The position numbers and the translations under genes are program-made. From assembly GCA_903813345.2 (NCBI GenBank), contig CAIIXF020000009.1:27194740-27258739 (forward strand): a DNA stretch of 64,000 nt, written 5' to 3'. Below the pieces are notes generated by a model. The model was not told the DNA's origin and made no database searches. It saw only the letters and a program-made list of their open reading frames with translations. This document shows positions 10,285 through 25,200 of the stretch, piece after piece. Positions within the stretch are counted from its first letter, which is position 1. Each line of letters begins with the position of its first letter. Source of the DNA: Owenia fusiformis. Its lineage: Eukaryota > Annelida > Polychaeta > Sabellida > Oweniidae.

Positions 10285-13200
10285 GTAATTATAACTGGTC
10301 ATCGTATTCGCTTTGAGTCTGTGTTTTATTGTCAAATCGGCGACAACAACAATGGTCTGTGGTTGTCTATTATCACCCACGGCTCCCATTCCCATTGACG
10401 CAGGCCTGTCAACTGTCCCGCAATTTGCGTATTTGTCACGCATTTGCTGAAGAATTTGAAGTCACGCCAGTTATTTTTGCGTGACAGAAAATGTCACGCA
10501 AATACGCATTTTACCTGGTAATTGTCAAGCAAAAATATTTCTGTAGAAAATTTTTTAAAAAAGATCGTCTACACAGTAAAAATACGAACGCCGGAAAAAA
10601 ACGTACGCATTTCGTTCGGACATCTCACGCGAATTGCGTATATGTCACGCATTCCGTTCGAAATATTTCGTACCTACCCCCCCCCCCCCCCCCCCCCCCC
10701 CGTTGACGGATGTTCGAAACGCGAGCGTAGCGAGCGCGAAAAATTGGAGGTGTTCAAAATTTGGCAAGATGTAATAAAATTTAATCCAAGGTGTTCAAAA
10801 TTTGGATCAAGGTGTTCAGATTTGGACCAAGGTGTCCACATTTTGAGGGGAGGTGTTCAACATTTCCAAGTCACTCATGTTAGGTGTTCCCAAGTTGACA
10901 GGCCTGATTGACGCAACTCTATATTTTCCAACAAATGAAAATGTCACAATGTTGTTATTTTCTGAAATTATAACTGAGTATGAAAAAGTACAAAGAAGAG
11001 CCACCAAGTTAGTACCAACCTTAAAAGACTTAAAGGGACAAAGTGCTGAAATGAAGTCTCACTTTTGATCTTCATAGTATTTCCAATGGATAAATAAGTA
11101 CCTGATCTTTCATTTGACACCAAAAATAGCTCAAACAGACCACATCAGACTTGACACTGGATCATGAAAAAATATTTTTGATCTATCAATTTATATGTGT
11201 CAAGTTTTTAGCAATGCCATAGAAAGATGGCATTGTTGTTTGCATTGATTATCTATTCATTTTTGATAGGATTTTCAAGCATACGCCATCTTTTAATCCA
11301 AGAGTTATTTAAAACATACATTTTTTGAAAAGTGGTAATTCACTTTTTTCAATCTCTGAACTTCAAATGCCGTTTTCTATGCGAATAATTTTTTTTTCAC
11401 TTCAGTATTATCCCAAATTAAAGTTTTTATCATATTTGATTGACTGTGTGAGTGACATGTCTCAAATAATATTTTGTCCTTTTTCCTTCAAAAATAGGCG
11501 CATTGCCTGTTTAAGCTACTATGATAGGATGAAACAACTAAAACTCCCCTCCCTCCAATACAGAAGAACTAGAGGTGACCTAATACAAATATTCAAGATA
11601 GTGAATGGTTATGACAGAATCAAACTCATGGACATTGCACAAAAATCAGAAAATAAGATGACGAGAGGGAATACAGAAAAATTAAGCCACAGATATAGCA
11701 GACTCGATGTAAGAAAAAATGTATTTGGAAATAGAATCGTCAACACATGGAACAATCTTCCCCAATCTGTAATAGACACCACAGATATAAATCAATTCAA
11801 GAATGGAATTGACAAGCACCTGATGAGACAGAAATTCCTTCACCACAACTAACCCATGTCCAGTGAGCAATTAAACAACGCCCCCCTTAACATGATATGA
11901 AAATAATACATAGAAAGATCTGGATTATACAGGACTATCCTTCTTCCAGAATTATAGATATAGATATAGATATATAGAAATAACATGAGCCCATGGAAAT
12001 AAGAACAAAACCCGCGATTCAAATTCTGAAGTCAACAAAATGACAGCTGTTTGAATTTAAATTTTGCAATCCTGACATCTCCACATAAGGCAGATTTGTT
12101 CCTCGGGATTTTGGTCTAGGGACGGGACAGGGTGAGACAACCCTTGTGAAATGAATATTTTGGTCCATGTTCAGGATTTACTATACTATTTCTCCTGTAT
12201 ATGAACCTAAAACTTCCCAAATGCACGATACAGTGGGAGACATTAATAAACCTCAACCATCAAAAGTTATCACTCTTCCAAGCGGTAGAAAAATAATTCC
12301 CGTTCACTTTAAGAAGCACAATAAATGAATCCAAAGCTTCATACATGTACCTGCAAATGATAGATAAATTCCTACCAAATCGAACGAATGTTTTCATGGA
12401 TCGCCATGTTTGTGATCCAAGGTGGATTGACTCCCAGAATGCAACATCAGTTAACCTTATTTACTCGTGACAGGTTTCAAAATGGAATGGCATTACTCAT
12501 TACTTATTACATCCTGAAATGGATAATTATTGTCCCATCCCGGAATATTTATGTTTCGTGACATCCCTAATCATTATTTTGTAAATATTTTTATATGATT
12601 TTAATAAATAAAAAAAAAATATATATATATATATATAGATAGGCTGCTCTTTATCATAAGAAATGTTCAGCTTTTTTCGATGAGGGAAAAAAGAATTATT
12701 TTAGTCTATTTCCGTTTCATTTGGGTTCATTTTTTGGACATCCTGTATTCCATGAACATTACGTTTCACATTTTTCAGGACTGATTATTACTTGCCCATT
12801 CAAGAAGGCAAATTAGGATTTCCACCGGGTGTTGCTCTACAACTTGCTGCTGCGGTGAGATATATTTTAAAATATCCTGCTTTTTGTAAATGTGGACTCT
12901 TAGATATTTTAAAATCTGGTTATTAATCATTATTATTACCACCTTGCCGGGCCTGTTCTAGGGATATTAGTGCTAGTTTAGAAGGCTTTTATTTTACTAT
13001 ATTGGCCTGATCAATATATGACATCATAGTGGCGGGCCAAGCTGGTGGGCCAATATTGATATTTCAGCCCGCCAAAATATTGGTAATAATACCAATATTT
13101 CACTATATTGCCCTTTGAAATGACGTTATTGTACTATTATTCTGAACTAGTAACTCATGGTCACCTGATATTGTAACTTACCAGAATTTATATCATAATC

Positions 13201-16200
13201 ATTGACATATCTAAGTGGCATCACATCTTTGCACTAAGTGACATCATATCTTAGTGACATCACATCTCTACACTAAGTGACATCATATCTTAGTGACCTG
13301 CTCTAGAAATATAAATATTTTAACAGATTTTGTTTTTTCAAGAATATATCTTTCACACTTGGATACATCTTCAAAGGAGTGGTATCGATATGGTGAACTA
13401 TTTGAACATGAGTTTCTCTTAAACCAGTCATCAAAACATTCTGAAAATTTACACATCGTCAATTTAATGGTCATCTTTTGGATGGTAAGATTATGAATTA
13501 AAAAAAATATATGTACTTTTCTCTATATTGTTTTAGAAAACACATCAGACACTTCTTTTGTTCTTGGTATCATATGTTTGGAATGAAATGAAACATCTAT
13601 CCGAACCTCATTGGAACAAAACGACATAAACACAACATGTTTAGGTCTCTCAATATTGTGATTGTGCAAAGGAAAGTTTGGTTGATTTTAAAAAAGTATC
13701 TTGTTAATGAAATAAAAGGTTTAACTTAATTTTTATCTATTTTGGGGGGTTTTGTTTTAAGTTTTTGCATACTTTTTGTAAAATCAACCAAAATTTCCTT
13801 TGTATAACTATAATATTGAGAGGTCTAAGAAAATGTTGTATATGCTATTTTGTTCCAACAAGGTTCGGAAAGACATTTTATTTCATTCTCAAGAATTGGT
13901 AGAAAGGAACAAAAATCAACTTTACTAAAAAACAAAAAAATGTTAACAAAAACAGTTATATAAAATATATATAAATAATTTTTGCATTAAATTGTTGCCA
14001 ATCAGTCAACATTACATAAAGCAGAGATCACGATAGTTGAAAAAACTTGTTAGCCATTGTGGCTAATTCTTCCAAAATTTTTTTAGCCAAGCAAAATATG
14101 AATTAACCATTTTGACCGAAAAAAATTAAACACTTCTAATGACTGACATAGTGAGTAAAATTAATATATGTCGCGTAATCTACTTTTCCGAAAAAGTTTT
14201 CTTCTGAAAAGTCGTTCAAATTCAACATTTATGAAGTTGTTTGGTGAGTAAACCGTAAAAAAGGGAATTCGCTGTAACTGCGAAATACCTTTACATATTT
14301 TTCGCCACCTCTTTCGAAAATTCGCGATTGGCGAATGACAAACGTCTACGGTGATCTCTGCATAAAGGACCATTTTTTTTTACAGAATGTTTTCAATAAT
14401 TGGTTTAAGAGAAAAACATTGTTGAATTCAGTTCACCATATCGATACCTATCCTTTGATAACAAATTAAGTTTTCAGTTTTTCTTTTGTATACGGCCATA
14501 TGTATACATTTTCTACCTCCTGTTGTGGAAACTATACCCAGTGAAATGGCTCAAAATCATTTTATCATGATGCATCAGTTAATCAAATCAAATGTTATTA
14601 TTTCTTTATTTCATAAATAGATGGAAGATTAATCACTTAAATGTTAGTTATCGCCTGAAGTTTATCAAATAAATAGACAGTTCAACCTATAAAAATGAAC
14701 ACTGAATGTTTGTGCAGTTAGGATATATTGTCTTCAATAGATTAAGTGGGCAATAGTAGAAATGATACATTTTGTAATTCAATGGATCTTCCAGATAAGT
14801 ACCGTAATCGCCGTATTAAGGGCCCACCCCTAAATAGCTCCCATCTGCAAAGAAATTTCGTGGGCGAGAATTTGAGTACTTTACACTAAAATGCAGAAAA
14901 CTTGACGCATTTTGTGATTCGATGCATCCTCCCGATAAATATCTATCAGTGGGTGCTTCCCACATCATACTGAGCTAATATTATCTTAAAATAGTCCATG
15001 ATGAATGAAGGAAATGTTCAGGTTTCAGAGTTTTGTTTCGACATTTTACTAACTAGCGATCGTCAAGGTTATGTCAAGATTTCTCTACTTTTACATGACT
15101 TTTACACGAAAAATGATGATCTGTCATCAAATTGAAAAAATCAGGTATACCGGATTTTCTCGCATATAAGCCCTGGGCGTATAACTGAAAGAAGGGGTAA
15201 TTTCGTCTGTTATTTTACCTCTTATTTTTCGCCCATGGGCGTATAAGTGTACTACTTTCGATTTTTGGCCAAGTGGGCGTAAAGGTGAGAAGAGCTGATC
15301 TTCCTCAAAGACTACCGTACCTACTGTTGTAGTCCTACCGCATGTTTTGTAAGAATTATAAAGGAAATGTCACCTACAACCTTAGACTTAATGTTGAAAC
15401 AAAGTAACAACAGAACGATCCACCACTGCCACTTACGGCACAGCGTTGAACTTAATGTTGGAACAAAGTAACTACAGAACGATCTGCCAGTGACAAAATA
15501 CTCTTGAATTTATTGAAAAAATCAATTAAAGTCATTTTTCATAGGCCCATGGGCGTATAAGCGTACTACATTCGATTTTTGGCCCATAGGCCTAAATTTA
15601 GGGGGGCGTATATGCGAGAAAATCCGGTAACTTTAGATCAGTATCTAACAGTCTATAGTGGAAATATTGAAGATAATAGCGGAAAACAATTCCTTCACCT
15701 CGAGGGGCTCTGCTGGGGAGTTCTTCAATCACTGTCAATATAGTAAGATTCTTGCTTTACTTTAGCAATCTTTACCGTATTCTCTTCAATAACGATACAT
15801 ATCATTATTGTAAAAATATGCTGTTACTTTCGTTGCAAATAAGGCATTTTTGGCAAGAAAAATTCCCATACATGAAATTCCCGGGGATTTTTGACTTCTC
15901 TCATATATGGGCACTCTTTGTTATGGGTTACAATGGGAATTTCAATTTCAAAAGCGCTAAATTTCATGGTGTTAAATGAAAAATGGTGATCTATAATTAA
16001 ATTAAAAACATAAGGTATAATGTCAAGGTGTGAACTTCTTAATACAATGTATATATTACTTTAGTATGCTGTTGCTCAACCATTCTGATGTTGCAAATAA
16101 GCCTCTCTTGGTAAAGAAATCATATACCCAAAATTCCCAGGGATTTTTGACTTCTTTCATATATAGGCACTTATTAGAATGGTCGGAAGGAGGTATTTTG

Positions 16201-19200
16201 AATTTTCTAAACACCCCAGGCACTAATTACAGAGAATATGGTAATTTATTTATTATTAATTTGAAGTAGTCTATCACATAGAACTCGACTGATAAAGTTC
16301 AGAATGGTACATTTCAACAAACTAGTTAAAAATATCTACTAGAAGCTTTGTATAATTTGAAGTCATAATGGACATTCTGATATTACCCCTTGCTAGTGAA
16401 AGATTTAAAGTATTAATTTACAATTGTTTGTAATTTCTTGTCATCAGAATTCCTTGGAAACTGCTCATGGGATTCAATTAAAAATTTTAAAGCTTTAACA
16501 TGGTGTCCAAGTCTAGAGCCATTGTTAGTATTTATTATTGTGAGGGTGCAGGTTAGTATCTAAATCTACTAGGTATTTTGGGTATGTTGTACTTCATCCC
16601 AGGAGTAGGGACCTTTAAACTATGAACTTTGCCTATATTTGACCAGATATTATTGCTCCCCGTCCGTTGAAATTGACCCACTGGGTTGCTTATTATATTG
16701 TACAGACTATGAATCCCATAAGTTATAACCCAATTTAGACAACAACATTTACAAATATGGGAAAACTCTTCAAGGGTTGAAGGGGTCTAGTTCACACCAC
16801 GTGAAAAAATAAAAGATTCATGTGATTCCATGCTGATTTCTCAACATATATTACATATATTAAGTGAACCATAAAAATATTATTAAATCAGTTATGTAGT
16901 CATATAGTAAAAGTTGATAAAGTTTGAACGATATGCAAATCAGAGTGTAGTACAGCGGCATAGCCAGGATTTGTCAGGGGGTTCTAACGTTTTTGAATGA
17001 AATTTTTTCTGAGCCATTCTCACGAGAATTTGGTGAAAATTTTGCTTAATTTACTTCAACTTCACATTTCCTTAGATTTCACACATCCTTTGATTTGCCA
17101 TTTGATTAATACAACTCCAATTTTTCAAAAAATGTAAACCCTTTTTTGAAAAATGTCTGTTTAAATCCTTTTAAAATTTAGCCATTCTGGAGGACTTTCT
17201 GGAAAGGTTGGTGAAACTAACAGCTCATGGCTGTACCAGACCACAAACTTGCAAAAATTGTTAGAAACAGAATGCCCCCCCCTCAATTTACCCCCCCCCC
17301 CCCAATATAATTCGAGCAAAGTTCATGTAATTGATTCATCAATATGGTTCATTGATTATATTGCATTCATATCTCAATCACTTGTACTATGAGCTCTTCA
17401 AACTATAGTGATATTTGTAATTATTAGACACATTTGATTCACCCGTCTTTCTGAATATGAAAGGACAACTTTGTTAACACAATTCTGCTGACTAAGGGGG
17501 TTCAAACATTTAAAGAGTTATTTGGGGCATGAGGCCTTTCAAACCCCCTCTCCATACGGTCCTGTAGATATAATTGATAATTCATAAAAGTAGCTTAGTA
17601 TCCAGAATTCAGAACCTTGGGTTCAAACCACTCCTTTTTATGCCCTTTTTGAGTCATTAAAACTTCATTTGAAATCTTGAATTTTTACATGTGTATGTTT
17701 ATTTTTCTGTAAATGTTATCTAAAATTTTTTCAGATATTGATTCATAGATCATAAAGTACATATTAATATTTTACATTCTTACATACATGGTAAATGATT
17801 CTTGGTTAGAAGGCTGATGAAATATGTGTCATTTATGGGATAATTTATTACATGTACATTGACCCGACCTTAAAGATTTAGATCATGTCAGTTTAGACTT
17901 GATATAATGTCATTAACCTGACAAATTTTATACATGCTGAATGATATAAGTAGGGCAAAAACTATTTTTTATCATCATGCTCGGAAATAAGGTTATAATC
18001 AATCAATAAAACTTTGTAGATGATTTCCATCTTTACAAAGTACAGTACATACCAAATTTAGCATGACAGTTGAACGGGCGGGGTACAGTACAACACAAGG
18101 AACGATAAAATGTGATAAAACTGATGATGTTTTCATTGTTTCAGAAAAACTCCTTCAAAAACTAGTCTAATTTCTAGACATTTTTATATGTGAATGTCTG
18201 TAACAATATCCTAGACAGTGAACTTGATGGATAATTTCATAGTTAAACCTACACAAACTTCAAATGTAGTATACAGTATAACGCGCAGTAATGGTACATT
18301 TGTAAGTACAACACAAGGAATTGGAAATTGCATTATACCGTATCTTACCCGCGCGTTATACCATATACTACATTCGAAGTTTGTGTAGGTTTAACTCTGA
18401 AATTAACCATCAAGTTCACTGTCTAGGATATTGTTACAGACATTCACATCTAAAAATATCTAGAAATTAGACCAGATCTATCTGAAACAATGAAAACATC
18501 AGTTTGCTCAGATTTCATCACCCTCGTGTTGCACTGTACCCCGTGCGTTCAACTGTCACGCTTAATTTGGTATGTACCCTGTGATCTTGCCCATCAATAT
18601 AGCATTAAATAGTACTGCGGCCAAACACATGTATACATTTCTTTAGTAACAATAAATCACTTTTGTTAATATCAGGTTTAACCTTTATTTGGTGAGGTTA
18701 AATGTTTATAAATAACACATCAAATGAACAAATGATAAGATGATTTCTTGCTTAGTTTGATAAGGGACAAATATATGTCAAGACATACTGGCTTGGCAGT
18801 TATTAGTTTCATTTTCAATTTTTGTTCTAATGGTCATGGTAAAGGTCTAACTAATGATATACCACTAGAATGGTTTAGTGAAATGACAAGTTTGTGCTGC
18901 TGAGTTGGTTGACAGGCAACACAACACAAAAAAACTGAATCATCATGAAAGCAAGAAAACTGTCCATCCGTTTATCCTGTAAGGCACAACCGTGGTGTGC
19001 CCCTCAAAGACTCTGAAGCTGATACGCAGAAATTTTTAAAGATGCAAAAGTCTGAAATTTTTGGCATGCTGGGTGGATTATTGCAACTTTGCCTTTAAAT
19101 TTAAAGTCAAGTGTCTCTGTCTCATGTTTCACTTAAATGTCTCTACCTAAACTTCAAGCTCCTCGGGCTACATCTCCAACTCCTTGTCTTCCTTTACTCC

Positions 19201-22200
19201 ATTCCCTTGAGAACTCCAGCATTGCTCCAGTTGCTCATTCTGGGTACTTCTGTACTCCCCTCGTGCGCATCAGGCTACTTTTTCCACTTTTCTTCTCAAG
19301 GGGATTCAATGGAAGAACTATTCTTAATTCTCATCTTCTCCTTGCAGCTTGTCTTCTTCTCTGGCATCTTGAAGCGTAATTAGATTGTATCGTTTCATTC
19401 ACCTCTGGCAAGTACAAAATCATTTTCCCAATACCCATACTATTCTCCTATATCCATACTCTTAGTAACCATAATTTGTCTCTGTTCTGAGCCTCTCCAA
19501 GAGCAAAATCTCATGTATGACCATACTGATATTCATACTTTAATTAGTGATAGATTGTCTCTCGTCTAAGTCTCTGATTGAATTCAACTTAACTGCATCC
19601 AAGTCAACCATTTAGAATCAAAACTCCATTTAAAAATTCAACAAATGTTTTCCTCTTGTTCACACAATCTCCCTTCCAAACGCCCAAGGTCTAGTTCAAT
19701 TGTTCCTCATTATTAGCATTGTTTCTGGAGGCTCTTCTGCCATGCAGTCTGATGATTCTGCAAGGATCTATCCACACATTTCCCTGAATGGTCTTCACCT
19801 GTTCTTAGTCTTATTTTCGAGTATCTTCAAGGGTTCACATCCCATAAAATATTGGTGTACTGATCATTCACAAAGAACGGCTACTTCCTTTAGGCATCTC
19901 TTCCAGGTGCTGACCTGTTTGAGGGTACTTGTAGATGCATATTATACTTAGTGTACTTTGTATACGAGCTTTGTATGTGAGTCTTGCATGTGAGCTTTGT
20001 GAAGTGAGCTTTGTGAAAATGTAATAGTGGATTTAAACAGATGTCAGATAGCATTCAAATTTCCAAATATAATAGTGGATTTAAACAGATGTCAGATAGC
20101 ATTCAAATTTCCAAATATTGAGTTTGATATTTTTCTATTTGAAGCAGTAAATTGGTTATGGGGGAAATTTGGTAAAATGTAATTATTTTAAAATGACACA
20201 TATTTTTTCAGCATATCTACAATTTCTAAGTGTATCTAATCAATATAAAAAGGCTACATACATCCAGGAGGATGTCAAGGAGATCATGTTTTTGAGATGA
20301 TATTATGTAAATGAAAAGTAATGCTGAATGAAAATTAAATGAAAAAAATAAAAAAGATTCATGAGCAAACTCCTGTTGGTTGTTTTTGATAGTGTATCAA
20401 AAACTTGTGAGGGGTACTGTAAAAGCATAAAATTCAATGAACACTATTTTGATTTGGTTACTGATTTTTTATCAACTGTATTCTCATTATTTCTATTGGT
20501 CAAAAATAGATCAAATGATTAAGTCAGAGTGTAGATGAAGCTCTCTTTTAAGAAGGAAAATCAACTTATTGGAAAGGGTATAATACATGTAATGGTGTTA
20601 GAGTAGCATTGATATTACATGTACAATGAAATAATCCATTTATTTACAGGGTGACACAAAAATGCGACCTACTAATTTTGGAATAACTTTTTCAATAATT
20701 AAGGAATCTTCATGATTTTTTGTTTGATTTTTTATAACTTTCTCAATAATTAAGGAATCTTCATGATTTTTTATGCATAGATACAATAGAATGTTCAATG
20801 GAAGAAACATTGGTATGCTTGCATAGCATCAGCAACTTGGGAATTAGGAGATATCTTATTTTCCGTGGAGACATGCTGATCGAAATCATTAAAAAATGTA
20901 AATCTAAAATTTATTCAGTTAGTGACTTGGTTCATCAAATTTGACATTTTTTTTAAAAAGATGGGTTAGATATGACATATGGCATATTATTGATAATATA
21001 CAGGGTTCTCACCAGAAAAATACAGAGGGGGGGGGGGCATATGGTGCATTCTAAGCATTTCTGGCAATAATTTGGTAAATTTTTTTTCAACAAAGGTTTG
21101 ATTCATTCAAAAACACTGATTTTATTTTTCCTTATCAAAAGTACACATTTCAAAATTTCGGCAAAAAAATCATTGCAAAAATTTCACATGCTCAGCAAAA
21201 ATTATTTCTTCAATAATTACTTACAATCATTCTCTTTGTTCCAAACAAGGAGGGTTGTAGCAGAAGTGCCCTTCTTGGGAGCACTGCCTGGCATTGGGGA
21301 GACTGATAAACTTAGATTTATACTTTGAAATGAAATGATTGAAGAAATATTACAAATTTTACAAAAATCTAACCTAGAGTATGTGTCGCACAAAACGAAA
21401 AAATTTGAATGAATTCCCGGGATAATGACTCATTTACATTGTGTGTATAGGCTATCTCCTCATGCATTTATTTGGCGCAGTCACGACATCTAACGTGCAA
21501 TACAAATATGGCTATCTGGTAAAAGAATTGTTTTTTAAATCGTGATTGTAAACGATATTAGTTTGAATTTACAACAATTTAGGCTGTGGTTATGAGAGTT
21601 TAGACTGGTTACTACCTTTGATGGTGGATAGGTTGTGGAGGTACTCAATTTAATTAGATTGTTGTGTTGAGCCAACAAAACTGTAGCGAGAGCCCTGATA
21701 TATGTGAAAGCAATCCAGAAATAAATAATGGCTAACTTAAATAACAGCTAAAACAGAAATCCCAATTTCAATAACCTGTATTTTTGAACATTTTTGACAA
21801 TTTCGTCATGAGCATACCTGGACAGAAAACATGGGATCTCCAAATTGCAAAGTTGTTGATGCTATACAAGTACACCAATCTTTCTTCCATTGAACACTCT
21901 ATCTTCACATAGAAAATCATGTGGATTCTTTAATTCTTAAGAAAGTTATTCCAAAATTAGTAGGTGGTATAATTTTGTGTCACCCTGTATATGGATTAGA
22001 TTTTCTGGTTGTAAGTATGCTCACATTAGAACAAAGTATAGAAAGATTTCAAATATGAAATAACTGAATATTTGCAGACATTTAAGAAGTATGAACAACT
22101 AGCAGCAAAAGATGCAGAATTGAAAAAGCAAGCAACAGGAAAAGGTGAGATAAAAATGAATTACATATATGTAGAATATATTTTAGGAATTTCATTTGTA

Positions 22201-25200
22201 CTACATGTATATATTATGTGTATTTTTCTATCTTTAGTTTTTGAATTAGTTCATGAATTCTAAAATTAGATGTTTTGTTTTAAGTTTATTTATATATACA
22301 TACTTTCAATGAGTTCTTTTGTTAACAAAAGTATTTTTAGCTCATATTGGTGAGCTATTATCGCCCCCATATATCTGTATGTCTGTCTGTCCTGTCTGTC
22401 CATTTGTCTGTCTATCTGTCAACACATCGGTAGCTAATTAGAAATCCTCCATGACAATTTGAATGGTTTCATTTTTAAAAGTGTCTATATAAAGTCGTCA
22501 ATTGTTCTATAAATGGTGTCTCAAAAGCTCACCTTGTTTCAAAATGGTGGCCATTTTTATTGCCGAAAAAGTAGGCTTTCAGCTTTTTTTTTGTCATAAC
22601 TCCACAAGAGTTCCACCATTTTGCTTAAAATTCCTTAATTTCTAGATTTTCAATAATGTGTCTACAAAATGTGTCGCAAGATTCAAAATGGCCACCACTT
22701 TTACTCCTGATAAAATCAGGCTTTCAGCTCTTTTATCATAACTTGACAAGTGTTCTGTCAATTATTTTGCTTGAAATTGTACAGGTACCTTAATTTATAG
22801 GTCACCAATAATCTCTACAAATTTTGGCAAAATTTCTGTCAAATTTCAAAATTGCCACCACTTTTATTGCAGGAAAATTATGCATAAAGCTACCTATTAA
22901 TCTGCATCTGAAATTCCTCTGTTCCAACATCATGTGAAAAATGCTATTTATCCAAGTTTATTCCCATGTTTTAAAATAGCTCTTACTGTTAGGTATTAAG
23001 AAAAGTGAAACCTTCCCATGTGGGCCCAGTACCCGTGATACTATTTTTGTATCTTGTTATAAGTTATTTTATAAATGAATATAAATTGTTTTGATTTATA
23101 TTTTATTTTTCAGTGGTTTCACCGGATAGTAATAAAACAAAGGCTAGTGAAAACAAACAAACAAAGCCTAATGAAAATTCCAGCCAAACTTATAAAACAC
23201 CAAAACCAAAGGATCCAGTAACACATAATCAAGCAGTAGTGGATATAAAAGACAATGCTGGTGCTAACAAAAGTGCTGAGCCTACACCTGTAACATCTGC
23301 TCCAAAAGAAACACAAACAAAAGCCTCTGGAAATGCTAATGACATTGCTGCAGCTGCTAACAAGCCTGATGGAGACCAGAAAACACAAGCAGAAGGACAT
23401 GAATCAGAAGATGACCCAGAACTCACAAGGTATCATTGCTCTTTACATTTATATCATCAAGTATTTATATCTTATATTTCCTTCAAGTTGAAGTGATTAA
23501 ATTAATCAGTTTTGTATAAGCCAAAAGAAGGAGAAAATATGTTAAATCAATTTGTAGGATATTTTTTGAAATGTTTCATTAAAAGTTTCATTATCCTAAA
23601 ATTCAATTCTTTTGATATACGTATGTCGTAAAATGAAAGTACTTTCAGTAAATTCCTGGGAATAACTATGACTTCAGTCATTTATTAGACTAAGGAGAGC
23701 ATCCTTGAGACTCTTCTTTGCTTCATTTAAAGTACAGGGGCGTAGCCAGCTTTCAGTCAGGGGGGGTGCGATTGCCAAAAATTCGGTTTTCAGTCGGGAG
23801 GCATGCGATTGTGGCATAAACAAGCAAAAATTCGGTTTTCAGTCGGGAGGCGTGCGATTGTGGCATAAACAAGCCAAAAAACTAAGATTTATCTTGAGTT
23901 TTACAAAAATTGATGCAACTTTCTTCAAAACTGAGCTAGAAGCTTCAAATAAAAAGCATTTTAAAGCTCTTATCCTATCCAATCGCACACCCCCTGGCTC
24001 GTGTATGCAGTTTATATCCAGTATAATACGATCCATTTGTTTCAGGAAACAAACTGTTTACCAAGAGAACCCTGAGAGTTATAATGGTGCCATACGGGAC
24101 AAATACAGCTGGGCTCAGAGCATTACGGATGTTGATGTCTATGTTAAGGTATGTTATAGCTTTTTGTCCATCTTTATTTTGGAGTTTTCTGTTTGGTACT
24201 GTGGTAACAGGCCTGTAGCCAGGATATGCCAAGGGGGTTCACTTTTTTTTTAAATTCCAGGGGATTTCACTTATGACTTGGGTCAAAATCATTTGAAATG
24301 TGCTCAGAATGGTGAAAAACTGCATGATTTTGAAAGAATTTTTGACAGGCCTGCGTAACTTAAAGTCTATCTCTATGAATTATAAATGAGCATTTTTATT
24401 TCTATACATGTCGTTTGCAATAAAAACATTTTATACATAACACATTATACATGTTACCGATGGAATGTTTCTGTCCCAAATGAATTTGTGATTCAATATT
24501 GCTTCCCTCTGTTGTTGTAATTCTTAAAGCTAGAGAATAATGAGAAATGAGAATTTAACATGATGTAAACAAAAATCAAAAATATGCAAATGAGGGAGTA
24601 AGTATGTTTATTTCACTTGCACTTCATATTCATAAAAGTATTTGGGGCTATGTACTTTAAGGGACCATCTCAAGATGTACAAATCAAGCTTTTTATAAAT
24701 ATTCAACAAGAAAGTCTATCACTTCTGGAATCTGATTCAATATTTATGGTGACAGGGTCTGTTTCTTCAACAAGATTTTCAATTAATCAACTATTCAAAC
24801 AACACCTATTTACCATCATCCCTGTTTATGTTTACATCAAGGGCTGTCGTAGTTCTTTCTACAGTCCTCTTTACTCCCTATCCCTCTTAAAGAGCCTTTA
24901 CCATGGAAACGTTCACCAGCAAAGCATTTACAGACATTATGGACATTGATAATGTCAGCTTTTATATCGATGGATAGATCTTTTTCTTTACCCACTTTTA
25001 AGTACACATACATAACTGGACTTGAAATTATTCCCCAGCCCAGTATATGCAACATCTGATAGATTGTGTAATGGTAAATTCTCATTGAAGTTATGTTTTC
25101 TTGCTTTAATATTTACAACAACCGAGGAAAGAAATATTGAATCACAAATTCATTTTGGACAGAAGCATTCCATCAGCAACATATAAAAAATATATTGCAA

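Noticed and set aside
10522-10911. Open frame with a polyproline run
   Set aside because: The prolines come from the 25-nt poly-C tract of a MITE.
19111-19383. Overlapping leucine-rich plus-strand frames
   Set aside because: Pyrimidine-rich intron sequence read in two frames; no start context, splice logic or homologue recognised.
23705-24253. 182-residue plus-strand open frame around NUDCD3 exon 5
   Set aside because: It runs from a dispersed repeat through an intron into the exon in its true frame and on into the next repeat; only 24046-24148 is coding.
24617-25085. Opposed open frames in NUDCD3 intron 5
   Set aside because: Overlapping frames on both strands with no recognisable domain; no convincing splice sites around them.
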